In this document: in pieces, positions 52,106-60,609 of the stretch
How positions within the stretch are numbered: position 1 is the stretch's first letter
How the letters are laid out: the number at the start of each line of letters is the position of its first letter
Origin: Rhodopseudomonas faecalis
GTDB taxonomy: Bacteria; Pseudomonadota; Alphaproteobacteria; Rhizobiales; Xanthobacteraceae
Length of the DNA: 64,000 nt
Direction of reading: 5' to 3'
Assembly: GCF_003217325.1 (NCBI RefSeq)
Contig: NZ_QJTI01000013.1
Coordinates: 42,258 to 106,257, forward strand
Position numbers and translations under genes: made by a program
Notes under the pieces: generated by a model
Told to the model about the DNA's origin: nothing
The model's input: only the letters and a program-made list of their open reading frames with translations
Databases searched by the model: none

Positions 52106-52594
52106 CTACAGTATATTGTCATCGCCGTGACGCGGCATCTCCTTCCCAGGACACTCGGGATTATTTGATCTCGAACCAGTTTCCGTAATTGGCGAAGTTG
52201 AATAAGCACTGCGCGCGACCAATGCGACAATGCTCACGATGCACCAAAATGTGGTCCGCAGGCTCATGGCAACGAGAGTTCGCATTTCGTAAGCGCCACC
52301 CTGGAAGATCCACACACCAAAGCCAGCAAAGACAATGACAGTAGCAACAGCTACAGCGACCGCGGATGCAGGCGCCCATCTGCTTCGCAAAATCAAACCA
52401 ATCCCGATGATGATGTATGTAAATCCAGCAAGAAAATTAAAATACAAGACGAATGGTACAATTTTCTCGCTAGATTCGAGTATCCCGTGAAGACCGAGAA
52501 TAGCGTTTCCACCCGAAACGACCGTGGCTATTCCAAATAGGATTGCCGCTATACCGGAGGCTTTTATAGCCACATTTAGTCTATGTTTAGACAT
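52106..52594 (-). CDS. Hypothetical four-span membrane protein
   Basis: The 162-residue protein has hydrophobic stretches at about 10-32, 45-68, 74-97 and 105-125, a charged C-terminus, and no recognisable motif. Codon use and base composition are more AT-rich than in the surrounding genes, which suggests separate origin. It is convergent with the efflux operon and 34 bp downstream of the next minus-strand gene, with which it may be co-transcribed. Confidence 0.6.
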   Translation of the reverse strand: MSKHRLNVAIKASGIAAILFGIATVVSGGNAILGLHGILESSEKIVPFVLYFNFLAGFTYIIIGIGLILRSRWAPASAVAVAVATVIVFAGFGVWIFQGGAYEMRTLVAMSLRTTFWCIVSIVALVARSAYSTSPITETGSRSNNPECPGKEMPRHGDDNIL

Positions 52595-52628
52595 CGACCT
52601 CGCCCCATTCGCTCTTGTGAAGCGTAGC

Positions 52629-53018
52629 CTATCGTTCCAACTTGAAGAGCTGCTCGCCAGCCCTCATGCCGATATATCCATTGTTGGATCGCACCAATTG
52701 CACGCACCGCTCGGGAAGCAGGGTGCCGGGTTTGAGGCATAGGCCATCTGGCGTCGCTCTCCATTTCGGAGACAATTCCACAGGCCCGCCGGTCATCTTG
52801 CCTTTGCCGTTTTCAAAAAGGACAAGGGTGGTAACGCGGCCATCGTCCATCGTCATCTTCCACGGACGCCCGTCCGTAATATTGTAGGCAGGCGACATCT
52901 GCTCTGCCATTATAGGGGCAACCGAAATCCCCATCACAAATGTTGTGAACACTGAAATTAGTAGCACGAAGCGATTTACTTGATCGCTTCGGCGATAATT
53001 AATCAGGGTGTCCTTCAT
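52629..53018 (-). CDS. Secreted hypothetical protein (129 aa)
   Basis: A signal peptide is clear (hydrophobic core about 17-36, cleavage near MAEQ). The mature part is a small beta-rich domain: GRPWKMTMDDGRVTTLVLFE, GKGKMTGGPVELSPKWRA and DGLCLKPGTLLPERCVQLVR with two cysteines that may form a disulfide. Similar short periplasmic proteins are widespread and uncharacterised. It likely precedes the membrane protein gene in a two-gene unit. Confidence 0.65.
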   Translation of the reverse strand: MKDTLINYRRSDQVNRFVLLISVFTTFVMGISVAPIMAEQMSPAYNITDGRPWKMTMDDGRVTTLVLFENGKGKMTGGPVELSPKWRATPDGLCLKPGTLLPERCVQLVRSNNGYIGMRAGEQLFKLER

Positions 53019-53051
53019 TTATATCTACTCCAGAGGTTGCAGAGGCACATG

Positions 53052-53264
53052 TCAACATGGCGCTACTACACTCACGCCGACCCACGATTCCTGGGGCGGT
53101 CGATCAAAGCGTCCTTGGATAACTCCCAACCGTTTGGCGACAGCTTCGGTCGTGAGGTCCGTAGAATCTTGTTTGCGGGCAAGGTCAACGACGGTTTGGA
53201 CCGTCGCTTCACGTCGGTCACCCGGGCGAAGACGAGCTTGCCGACGGACCATATATGCCGTCAT
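53052..53264 (-). pseudogene. Truncated TetR-family regulator
   Basis: Residues about 14-50 (GDRREATVQTVVDLARKQDS, then TTEAVAKRLGVIQG) match the start of the TetR proteins encoded at 44844 and 53461, but after IQG the sequence leaves the family (RFDRPPQESW) and stops at 70 residues. The ligand domain and half of the recognition helix are missing, so it is a remnant. It keeps an operator copy six bp upstream of its start. Confidence 0.75.
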
Positions 53265-53269
53265 TAGAA

Positions 53270-53283
53270 AGTAACTTATTACT
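53270..53283. promoter_or_regulatory. TetR operator site 2 (before the truncated tetR)
   Basis: AGTAACTTATTACT; on the minus strand this reads AGTAATAAGTTACT, one base different from site 1. The flanking TTAGATAGTAAT is shared with site 3. Confidence 0.65.
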
Positions 53284-53460
53284 ATCTAATGACGGCGCGA
53301 TTTGTCAAGTATGTCCAGTCCGGAACAGGAAAGCTCTCGTGCCCTAGCCTTCTATGGCAGTAGCAAAGAGAGGATCAGCGGCAGCCCGAGACCGGACGCA
53401 AAGGGCGTTGCCGAGCAAAGGTTGACGCTGGTGCGCCTTAACCCCGGAAGCAGAGAGCTT

Positions 53461-54069
53461 TCATTGCGCAGCTTCAATGCCACGGCGATAGATGGCATAC
53501 ACGGCTGGGGCGTCACGGCGAATCCGACTAACCTTGCCGGCCAACAATGACTGCATGACCAATCCCTGAATGGTGCCGATGAACAACACGGCCGCGGCAT
53601 CCACATTCAGTTCCGCATTCAGTTCGCCTTGCGCCTTGCCTGCTTCCATCAGGCGACGCAGCCGCTGTTCGTACTGACGGATCAAGGTCTGGACCATTCG
53701 CTTCGGAAGGGTCTCGCCCGGTCGTTGCAACTCCCCGAACAGCATTCTTGGCACACCCGGGTGCCTTGCCACGAAATCGATGTGCGTCATGAACATGGCT
53801 TCGAGGGCCGCCGCTGGGGTCGCCGCGCCTTCGGCCGCCTTGTCCACGCGGGCCAGCAGGCGTTCACTGACCCAGGACATGGTTGCTTCCAGGATCGCGT
53901 CCTTGGTGGGGAAGTGGCGAAACAGCGCGCCCTGCGTCAAGCCCATTCGATCCGCAATTGCGGTGGTCGTAATCTCGGCCGGGTTTTGCTCGGCCGCCAG
54001 ATCCACAACGGCCTGTACGGTGGCGGCTCGCCGTTCTTCGGCGCGCAGGTATTGAGGGCGTTCGTTCAC
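53461..54069 (-). CDS. TetR-family regulator, copy 2
   Basis: The 202-residue protein is the same length as copy 1 and shares long blocks with it, including GLTQGALFRHFPTKDAILEA and HPGVPRMLFGELQRPGETLP. It has the same helix-turn-helix (about 12-62) and ligand domain. It lies divergent to phaC (312 bp between starts), so it likely represses the PHA operon through the site at 54349. A related sequence (GTGAGTGATGTATTACTT) lies just upstream of its own start, suggesting autoregulation. Confidence 0.9.
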   Translation of the reverse strand: MNERPQYLRAEERRAATVQAVVDLAAEQNPAEITTTAIADRMGLTQGALFRHFPTKDAILEATMSWVSERLLARVDKAAEGAATPAAALEAMFMTHIDFVARHPGVPRMLFGELQRPGETLPKRMVQTLIRQYEQRLRRLMEAGKAQGELNAELNVDAAAVLFIGTIQGLVMQSLLAGKVSRIRRDAPAVYAIYRRGIEAAQ

Positions 54070-54348
54070 TGTTCAGATCTCCGCATAGTGAGTGATGTAT
54101 TACTTCAATAATCGTCAAATGTCTTCCCGGAAGAAGGTCAATCTGACGATTCGGGACAGAACGAGCGAGGCCGTGATCATAGGTAACGGTGGTCTGGTTC
54201 GGCTTGGTTCGATGCGTTGCGACGTCACTTGCGTGGGGAGTCGCTGAGCGCGACTCGGCGGCGTCAGCCAGAAACCCGCGCGTGCCGATGTCCCAGAAGA
54301 ACTGTCGTCGGCGACGTGGGTTGCACATTCGCGCAAAGACGATTAGAT

Positions 54349-54362
54349 AGTAATATGTCACT
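54349..54362. promoter_or_regulatory. TetR operator site 3 (before phaC)
   Basis: AGTAATATGTCACT, with TTAGATAGTAATA on the left as in site 2, lies 18 bp before the phaC start. It is a degenerate copy of sites 1 and 2 (two changes in the right half). The 280 bp between tetR-2 and phaC hold no other gene. Confidence 0.6.
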
Positions 54363-54380
54363 TACTAAACGGGGCTGGCG

Positions 54381-56141
54381 ATGACCACTACTGCCATGAT
54401 TGACAAGCCCGCGTCGGCATCAACTGAAAATACACCACCCGACGCCTTGGATGCGCTTGCTAACGCCTTGCGGGCACGTGGCACTGGTGGGTTATCGCCC
54501 GCGGCGGCCCTGCTGGCGTGGTATGATTGGGCCTTGCACCTGAGTCTTTCGCCGGGCAAGCAGCGCCATCTGCTGGAAAAGGGACTGCACAAACAGCAGC
54601 GACTCGCGCGTTATGTACTGCGCGCGGCATGTGCGCGCGACTGCCCGACTTGTATTGAGCCGCTGGAGCAGGATCGGCGCTTCGCCGATCCTGCTTGGCA
54701 GCAATGGCCTTTCAACGCGATCCACCAGGGCTTCTTGCTGCAGCAGCAGTGGTGGCACAATGCCACCACTGGCGTACGGGGCGTGTCCCACCATCACGAG
54801 AGATTGGTCACTTTCGCCGGGCGGCAGTGGCTCGACATGTGGTCTCCGGCCAATTTCATCTGGACCAACCCCGAGGTACTGCGCGCCATTACGGACAGCG
54901 GTGGCGCCAATCTGTGGCGCGGTGCAATGAACTTTCTCGACGACGCGCGGCGTCTTGCGCTGAACGATCTACCAGCAGGGGTCGAAGGGTTCGAGGTTGG
55001 CAAAGACGTGGCGGTCACGCCTGGAAAGGTGGTGTACCGTAACCACCTGATCGAACTGATCCAATACACACCCACGACGCCCGATGTGTATGCCGAGCCG
55101 GTCCTGATCGTGCCGTCCTGGATCATGAAGTACTACATCCTCGACCTGTCGCCGCACAACTCGATGGTGAAGTACCTGGTCGACCAAGGGCATACGGTTT
55201 TCATTATTTCATGGAAGAACCCGACCGCAGCCGATCGTGACCTCAGCCTGGAGGACTACCGGCGGTTGGGGGTCATGGACGCGTTGGACGCGGTCACGGC
55301 CATCGTGCCCGAGCGTAAGGTGCAAGCGGTCGGCTATTGCCTGGGCGGCACCTTGCTGGCGATCGCCGCTGCTGCGATGGCCCGCGATGGTGACGAGCGT
55401 CTGCAAAGTTTGACGCTGCTGGCGTCTGAGACTGACTTTCGTGAATCAGGCGAGATTGCGCTTTTCATCGACGAAAGCCAACTGGCGTGGCTCGAGGCCG
55501 GCATGTGGGACAAGGGCTATCTTGACGGCAGGCAGATGGCCGGCGCGTTCCAGATGCTCAACTCGCGTGACCTGATCTGGTCGCGACAGGTTCGCGAATA
55601 CCTGTTGGGTGAGCGGCAAGCCTTCAACGATCTGATGGCCTGGAATGCCGACGTGACCCGCATGCCGTATCGCATGCACAGCGAGTACCTGCGGCAACTG
55701 TATCTGGACAACGATCTGGCGGAGGGACGCTATCAGGTCCGCGGGAGGCCGGTGGCGCTCGCCGATATCGACGTGCCCATGTTCATCGTCGGCACGGTGC
55801 GCGATCACGTCGCTCCTTGGCCTTCTGTGTACAAGATGCACCTGCTCAGCGATGCGGAGTTGACCTTCGTGCTGACCAGCGGCGGGCACAACGCCGGCGT
55901 GGTCAGCGAGCCGGGGCATCCCCGGCGCAGCTTCCAGATTGCCGCCCGTGCCACCCGCGAGCGCTACGTCGATCCGCAGATGTGGCGCGCCGAGGCGCCT
56001 TTACACGAGGGTTCCTGGTGGCCGGCCTGGCAGCAGTGGTTGGCGCAGCGCTCGACCGAGCGCGTAGCGCCGCCTGCCATGGGCGGCAGCGCGTACACAC
56101 CACTCGGCGACGCGCCCGGAGCCTACGTGGCAATGAAGTGA
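54381..56141 (+). CDS. phaC: Polyhydroxyalkanoate synthase PhaC (class I type)
   Basis: The 586-residue protein has a PhaC N-terminal domain (about 60-240, FIWTNPEVLRAITDSGGANL, NFLDD) and an alpha/beta-hydrolase core with lipase-like box GYCLGG (nucleophile C320), D475 (GTVRDHVAPW) and H503 (SGGHNAG). It polymerises (R)-3-hydroxyacyl-CoA into PHA granules. It is first in an operon with phasin, reductase and acetate genes. No phaA thiolase is linked. Confidence 0.93.
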   Translation: MTTTAMIDKPASASTENTPPDALDALANALRARGTGGLSPAAALLAWYDWALHLSLSPGKQRHLLEKGLHKQQRLARYVLRAACARDCPTCIEPLEQDRRFADPAWQQWPFNAIHQGFLLQQQWWHNATTGVRGVSHHHERLVTFAGRQWLDMWSPANFIWTNPEVLRAITDSGGANLWRGAMNFLDDARRLALNDLPAGVEGFEVGKDVAVTPGKVVYRNHLIELIQYTPTTPDVYAEPVLIVPSWIMKYYILDLSPHNSMVKYLVDQGHTVFIISWKNPTAADRDLSLEDYRRLGVMDALDAVTAIVPERKVQAVGYCLGGTLLAIAAAAMARDGDERLQSLTLLASETDFRESGEIALFIDESQLAWLEAGMWDKGYLDGRQMAGAFQMLNSRDLIWSRQVREYLLGERQAFNDLMAWNADVTRMPYRMHSEYLRQLYLDNDLAEGRYQVRGRPVALADIDVPMFIVGTVRDHVAPWPSVYKMHLLSDAELTFVLTSGGHNAGVVSEPGHPRRSFQIAARATRERYVDPQMWRAEAPLHEGSWWPAWQQWLAQRSTERVAPPAMGGSAYTPLGDAPGAYVAMK

Positions 56142-56148
56142 CATGCCC

Positions 56149-56174
56149 CCGCGGCGGAGAGAGAGCCGCCGCGG
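56149..56174 (+). terminator. Perfect 9-bp hairpin between phaC and the phasin gene
   Basis: CCGCGGCGG (56149-56157) and CCGCCGCGG (56166-56174) pair around an AGAGAGAG loop seven bases after the phaC stop. There is no T-tract. It may stabilise or partly terminate the phaC transcript, separating synthase from phasin dosage. Confidence 0.5.
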
Positions 56175-56246
56175 TTCGATCGGGCCACATCACAAGGAAT
56201 GGCCCACCTGCCCCCATGGGGCACAACATGACCGTGGAGCACTGCA

Positions 56247-56690
56247 ATGAACAACGAACTGCCCATCCAACTCTACAAAGCCAATGCCGAGCTACAGCTA
56301 CAGCTCACCCGTTTGCTGCAAGAGAGCGGACATCGCTGGCTAGAAGCCATGCAACAGCTCAGCGCTGGCGGCGTACAGGAGACCACCGCGCGCATCCAGG
56401 GTCTTCAGCAGGCGGCAGACTGGCAGGCGCTCGCGACCCTGCCGTCCGAGGTATTCCGGCGGCTGTATCAGGACCGCGTTGACGATGCCCAAGCAATCAC
56501 TCAAACCGCTGCCAAGAGCCAGTCCGCCTTCGTCGATGGCCTGCGCCAGGCGCTCACGACTTGGCAGAGCTCTGTATCCGAGGCATTCGGAGCCAGCGGT
56601 GACGCAGCTTCTTTTGCGCAGCTTTGTCAGCCATGGACACAGCCTTGGTCTGCGCTAGTCGCCACGCCCCAGAGCAAGGCCGAAAAGTGA
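56247..56690 (+). CDS. Phasin-family granule protein
   Basis: The 147-residue protein is almost wholly helical and glutamine-rich: YKANAELQLQLTRLLQESGH, RWLEAMQQLSAGGVQ and DDAQAITQTAAKSQSAFVDG. It has phasin length and pattern, with amphipathic helices that coat PHA granules. It follows phaC and precedes phaB, the usual setting of phasins. The ATG at 56247 follows GGAG at 56236-56239. Confidence 0.75.
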   Translation: MNNELPIQLYKANAELQLQLTRLLQESGHRWLEAMQQLSAGGVQETTARIQGLQQAADWQALATLPSEVFRRLYQDRVDDAQAITQTAAKSQSAFVDGLRQALTTWQSSVSEAFGASGDAASFAQLCQPWTQPWSALVATPQSKAEK

Positions 56691-56700
56691 GGAGGTCGCC

Positions 56701-57447
56701 ATGAGTACCTCTCAACGAACGGCCCTGGTGACCGGAGGCAACCGGGGATTGGGCGCTGCGATCGCCCGTTCCCTGCACGATGCCGGCCACCGCGTGATCG
56801 TGACACATACGCCAGGCAACACCACGATTGGCCAATGGCAGCAGGCGCAAGCAGCACAGAATTACACATTCGCCGCCTACGGGGCGGATGTGTCCGAATA
56901 CGAGTCGACGCAGCAACTGGCGCGGCGCATCCACGCCGATGGTCATCGGATCGACATTCTGGTGAACAACGCCGGCATCACCCGCGATGCCACGCTGCAC
57001 AAGCTCGACAAGGCCGGCTGGGATGCCGTGCTGCGCACCAACCTGGACTCCCTGTTCAATGTCACCAAGCCGTTCATTGATCCGATGGTGGAGCGAGGTT
57101 GGGGACGCATCGTAAACATTTCTTCGATCAATGGCAGCAAGGGCCAGTTTGGCCAAACCAATTACTCGGCGGCCAAGGCCGGCGTGCATGGATTCACCAA
57201 GGCGTTGGCGCAAGAGGTGGCGCGCAAGGGCGTGACGGTCAACACCGTCTCGCCTGGCTACCTAGCCACCGAGATGGTGATGGCGGTGCGCGAGGACGTA
57301 CGCCAGAAGATCATCAATGCGATCCCAATCGGCCGCCTTGGTCAGCCGGATGAGATCGCAGCGCTGGTAGCATTCATCACGAGTGATGCCGCTGGCTTCA
57401 TGACCGGCAGCAACGTCGCCATGAACGGCGGTCAGCACATGTACTGA
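56701..57447 (+). CDS. phaB: Acetoacetyl-CoA reductase PhaB (SDR)
   Basis: The 248-residue short-chain dehydrogenase has cofactor motif TGGNRGLG (11-18), NNAG (89-92), catalytic S about 142 (NISSIN), Y155 and K159 in YSAAK, and the PhaB-typical GQFGQTNYSAAKAGVHGFTK and TVSPGY. It makes (R)-3-hydroxybutyryl-CoA with NADPH, the substrate for PhaC. AGGAGG precedes the ATG. The operon setting supports PhaB over FabG. Confidence 0.88.
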   Translation: MSTSQRTALVTGGNRGLGAAIARSLHDAGHRVIVTHTPGNTTIGQWQQAQAAQNYTFAAYGADVSEYESTQQLARRIHADGHRIDILVNNAGITRDATLHKLDKAGWDAVLRTNLDSLFNVTKPFIDPMVERGWGRIVNISSINGSKGQFGQTNYSAAKAGVHGFTKALAQEVARKGVTVNTVSPGYLATEMVMAVREDVRQKIINAIPIGRLGQPDEIAALVAFITSDAAGFMTGSNVAMNGGQHMY

Positions 57448-57496
57448 CACGCCGGGAAGCAACGCTTTAACCGCAGAGCTGGCGCGCCGGGAACCT

Positions 57497-58924
57497 ATGT
57501 TTATCAACACTGAGGCAGACTTGGATCAATCTCTACTCAGGAATCGCACCTTCGACGACCTCGCGATCGGCGAGAGCGCTTCCCTCGTGCGCGTCGTTGG
57601 CCGCGACGACATCGATCTTTTCGCCACCGTGTCCGGCGACGTAAATCCCGCTCATCTCGATCCTGTCTTCGCGTCGACAGATTTCTTCGGACATGTCGTC
57701 GCCCATGGCATGTGGACTGGCGCGCTGGTCTCGGCCGTGCTCGGCACGAAACTGCCAGGCCCCGGCACGATTTATCTCGAGCAGGACCTGCGCTTCCGCA
57801 AACCGGTCTCCCCCGGCGACACGATTACCGTCACCGTCACCGTCCGGGAGAAGCGGCCGGAGAAACGCGTCGTCATACTCGATACCCGCGGCGCAAACCA
57901 GCACGGCGAGGAGGTGTTGAACGGCTCCGCGACCGTGATCGCTCCTGACCGCGCCATCGAATGGCCGCGCACGCAGCTTCCCGACGTTGCACTGGTGCGG
58001 CATGATCGATACGAGCATTTCATCAACGAGGCTCGCGCCCTGCCGGCGCTCAGGGCGGCGATCGTCCATCCTTGCTCGCCTGATGCCATACTTACCGTGG
58101 TGGAGCTCCGTAACGAGGGTCTGCTCTCGCCGCTTCTCGTCGGCCCCGAGGTCAAAATCAGGGTCGCTGCTGAGGAGGCCGGCGTCTCGCTTGATGGAAT
58201 CCCGATTGAAGCCGTCGAGCACAGCCATGCGGCGGCCGCCCGCGCCGTCGAGCTTGCCGCCGGCGGTCACGTGACCACGCTCATGAAGGGCAGTCTGCAC
58301 AGCGACGAACTGCTCGGAGCCGTTGTCGCCGAGAATTCCAGACTGCGGACAGATCGCCGCGTCAGCCATGTCTATGCGATGAGCGTGCCCGCCTATTCGA
58401 AGCCGCTTGTCGTCACCGATGCGGCGATCAACATTCAGCCGACTCTCGATCATAAGCGCGACATCTGCCAGAATGCAGTCGACTTTCTGCACACGCTCGG
58501 CGTCGCCGAACCGCTCGTCGCCGTCCTTGCTGCGGTGGAGACCGTCAATCCCCGTATGCCATCGACGCTCGACGCCGCCGCGCTTACTGTCATGGCGGCT
58601 CGCGGCCAGATCACGGGCGCACGCGTCGATGGGCCGCTCGCCTTCGACAACGCCATCAACTCCGACGCAGCGCGAACCAAGGGCATAATCTCGCCGGTCG
58701 CCGGTCAGGCGGATATTCTGCTCGTACCGGATATCGAGGCCGGAAACATGCTGGCGAAGCAACTGATCTATTTCGGCGGCGCGGACGCAGCCGGGCTCGT
58801 GCTCGGCGCCCGCGTGCCGATCATCCTGACGAGCCGAGCCGATTCCCTGCGCACCCGCATCGCCTCCGCTGCGCTCGCCAAGCTCGTCGCATTCCGCTGG
58901 TCGCGGGGAGCCAAACCCGCATGA
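57497..58924 (+). CDS. Bifunctional MaoC enoyl-CoA hydratase / phosphate acyltransferase
   Basis: The 475-residue fusion has an N-terminal MaoC hot-dog domain (about 15-155; VSGDVNPAHLDPVFAS, FFGHVVAHGMW gives the catalytic D/H pair) and a C-terminal phosphate acetyl/butyryltransferase domain (about 170-470; KGSLHSDELLGAV, GPLAFDNAIN, LVPDIEAGNMLAKQLIYFGG). It could feed (R)-3-hydroxyacyl-CoA to PHA synthesis and interconvert acyl-CoA and acyl phosphate. It is coupled to the kinase gene by ATGA. Confidence 0.93.
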   Translation: MFINTEADLDQSLLRNRTFDDLAIGESASLVRVVGRDDIDLFATVSGDVNPAHLDPVFASTDFFGHVVAHGMWTGALVSAVLGTKLPGPGTIYLEQDLRFRKPVSPGDTITVTVTVREKRPEKRVVILDTRGANQHGEEVLNGSATVIAPDRAIEWPRTQLPDVALVRHDRYEHFINEARALPALRAAIVHPCSPDAILTVVELRNEGLLSPLLVGPEVKIRVAAEEAGVSLDGIPIEAVEHSHAAAARAVELAAGGHVTTLMKGSLHSDELLGAVVAENSRLRTDRRVSHVYAMSVPAYSKPLVVTDAAINIQPTLDHKRDICQNAVDFLHTLGVAEPLVAVLAAVETVNPRMPSTLDAAALTVMAARGQITGARVDGPLAFDNAINSDAARTKGIISPVAGQADILLVPDIEAGNMLAKQLIYFGGADAAGLVLGARVPIILTSRADSLRTRIASAALAKLVAFRWSRGAKPA

Positions 58925-60123
58925 GCCAGCGCATGCTTGTCACGTTCAATGCGGGATCGTCCACGGTGAAGCTCGGCCTGTTCGCCCTCGAAGGGGATAG
59001 GGCGCGGCGCATCGGCAAAGGGATGATCGACTTCCGCAAGCCGCCGCTGAGATTTCATCTTCTCGAAGGGCCGGACACGTTCGACGTGGCGCTTGAAGCT
59101 GATCCGGGAGCTGAGCTGCACGACGTGTTCGGCGAAGCCTTCCGCCGCCTGTCGTGGCACTACGATATGGATCGACTCGCCGCTGCCGGCCATCGCATCG
59201 TCCATGGCGGTGACACTTTTGCCGGACCGATCCCGCTCAACGACGCTGCGCTTGAAACCTTGCAAGCCCTGACGCCGCTCGCGCCGCTGCATCAACCGCA
59301 AGGGTTACGGCTCGTCCGTGCGGTCAGCCGCTTACGACCCGGGCTGCTGCAAATTGCCTCTTTCGACACGGCTTTCCATCGCACCCAGACGGACCTCGTC
59401 CGTCGCTTCGCGATCCCGCGCGCCCTGCATGACGAAGGCGTGAAACGCTACGGTTTCCACGGACTCTCCTACAAGTTTATCGCGGGCGAAATCGCGAAAA
59501 GCGAACCCGAACTCGCCGGCGCGCGCGTCGTGGTCGCCCATCTTGGAAGTGGCGCTAGTTTGTGCGGACTGGCGGGCGGTCGCAGCCGCGACACCAGTAT
59601 GGGCTTCTCCGCCTTGGATGGTGTTCCGATGGCGACCCGCTGCGGCGCGCTGGATCCGGGTGTCGTTCTGCATTTTATCACGCAGAAAGGCATGAACCCG
59701 GCCGCGGTCGAGGATCTGCTCTATAGCCGCTCCGGGCTTCTCGGCATCTCCGGGATCAGCGCCGACAGTCGTGAGCTGATCGAAAGTATGGCTCCTGAAG
59801 CCGCCGAAGCGCTTGAACTCTTCTGCTTTCGGATCGCCGGCGAAATCGCCCGGCTTGCGGCCACGCTTGGCGGGCTCGACGCTGTCGTCTTCACGGCGGG
59901 CGTGGGCGAAAATCAGCCGTCGGTGCGCGCCGCGGTGGCGCGTCGTCTCGGATGGCTCGGGCTCGAACTGGACGAAGCCGCGAACGCCCTCAATGCCCGG
60001 TCGATTGGTGCCGCCGGCGCGCGCATCAAAATACTGGTCGTTGCGACGGACGAAGAGAGCATCATCGCCGACGAGGCGCTGTCGGTTCTACAACATGCCA
60101 CGCCCGCTGCGTGGAACTCGTAG
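58921..60123 (+). CDS. ackA: Acetate/propionate kinase
   Basis: The 400-residue protein has the acetate kinase pattern: VTFNAGSSTVKLGLFALEGD at the start, AAGHRIVHGGDTF, FDTAFHRTQTD, RYGFHGLSYKFIAGEIAKS, HLGSGASLCGL (phosphate loop), SMGFSALDGVPMATRCGALD and VFTAGVGENQPSVRAAV. It makes acetate (or a related acid) and ATP from the acyl phosphate produced by its neighbour. It is the last gene of the PHA/acetate operon. Confidence 0.93.
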   Translation: MSQRMLVTFNAGSSTVKLGLFALEGDRARRIGKGMIDFRKPPLRFHLLEGPDTFDVALEADPGAELHDVFGEAFRRLSWHYDMDRLAAAGHRIVHGGDTFAGPIPLNDAALETLQALTPLAPLHQPQGLRLVRAVSRLRPGLLQIASFDTAFHRTQTDLVRRFAIPRALHDEGVKRYGFHGLSYKFIAGEIAKSEPELAGARVVVAHLGSGASLCGLAGGRSRDTSMGFSALDGVPMATRCGALDPGVVLHFITQKGMNPAAVEDLLYSRSGLLGISGISADSRELIESMAPEAAEALELFCFRIAGEIARLAATLGGLDAVVFTAGVGENQPSVRAAVARRLGWLGLELDEAANALNARSIGAAGARIKILVVATDEESIIADEALSVLQHATPAAWNS

Positions 60124-60216
60124 TCCGGTGCTTCAACAGATCCCAATTTCTGTGGTCCACGCACCTGTACGGCACCTAGTTTCACGGCAGCGTCACCGTC
60201 CTATGTGCACGCCATA

Positions 60217-60250
60217 GCCCTCTAATTTCCGATTGATCAATCGTGAGGGC
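60217..60250. promoter_or_regulatory. Nested inverted repeats before the alpA-like gene
   Basis: GCCCTC (60217-60222) and GAGGGC (60245-60250) flank a perfect 12-bp palindrome GATTGATCAATC (60231-60242) in the 189-bp gap after ackA. It could be a terminator for ackA or an operator of the downstream regulator. Confidence 0.45.
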
Positions 60251-60312
60251 TTCCACAGTTCGCGATCTATTGTTTTCTATTTCCTCACCCGCCCATCAAG
60301 AGGAGATGCGAC

Positions 60313-60609
60313 ATGAACGCGACAGCGAACACACACATCGGAAGGACAATCAGACGACAGCAGTTGCGCGAGATGGTCCCGTTGGCTGACAGCACCATCT
60401 ATGAGATGGAGCAGCGGGGAGAATTTCCGCGACGCTTCGCTTTAACTCCAAGATGTGTGGTCTGGGATCTTGGCGAGGTTCAGGCATGGCTCTCCGCGCG
60501 GCGTGCGAAACCCATTCTCCGGGCGCCAAGTCCAGACGTGAAGCAACGCCGGACCCGTCCCGTCAAAGGGCAGGATCGGGCTGCAAGATCGGCATCGACG
60601 CCGGGATGA
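60313..60609 (+). CDS. AlpA-family regulator / excisionase-like protein
   Basis: The 98-residue protein has an AlpA-type helix-turn-helix (about 15-60): RQQLREMVPLADSTIYEMEQ, then RGEFPRRFALTPRCVVWDLG and EVQAWLSARR. AlpA proteins regulate or assist P4-type integrases and are normally encoded beside them. AGAGGAGA precedes the ATG. Its last 47 bp overlap the 3' end of the convergent integrase gene, an unusual arrangement that could couple their expression. Confidence 0.85.
   Translation: MNATANTHIGRTIRRQQLREMVPLADSTIYEMEQRGEFPRRFALTPRCVVWDLGEVQAWLSARRAKPILRAPSPDVKQRRTRPVKGQDRAARSASTPG

Noticed and set aside
53302..53550. Plus-strand open frame between the tetR genes
   Set aside because: It overlaps the 3' end of tetR-2 in antisense and lacks any protein pattern.
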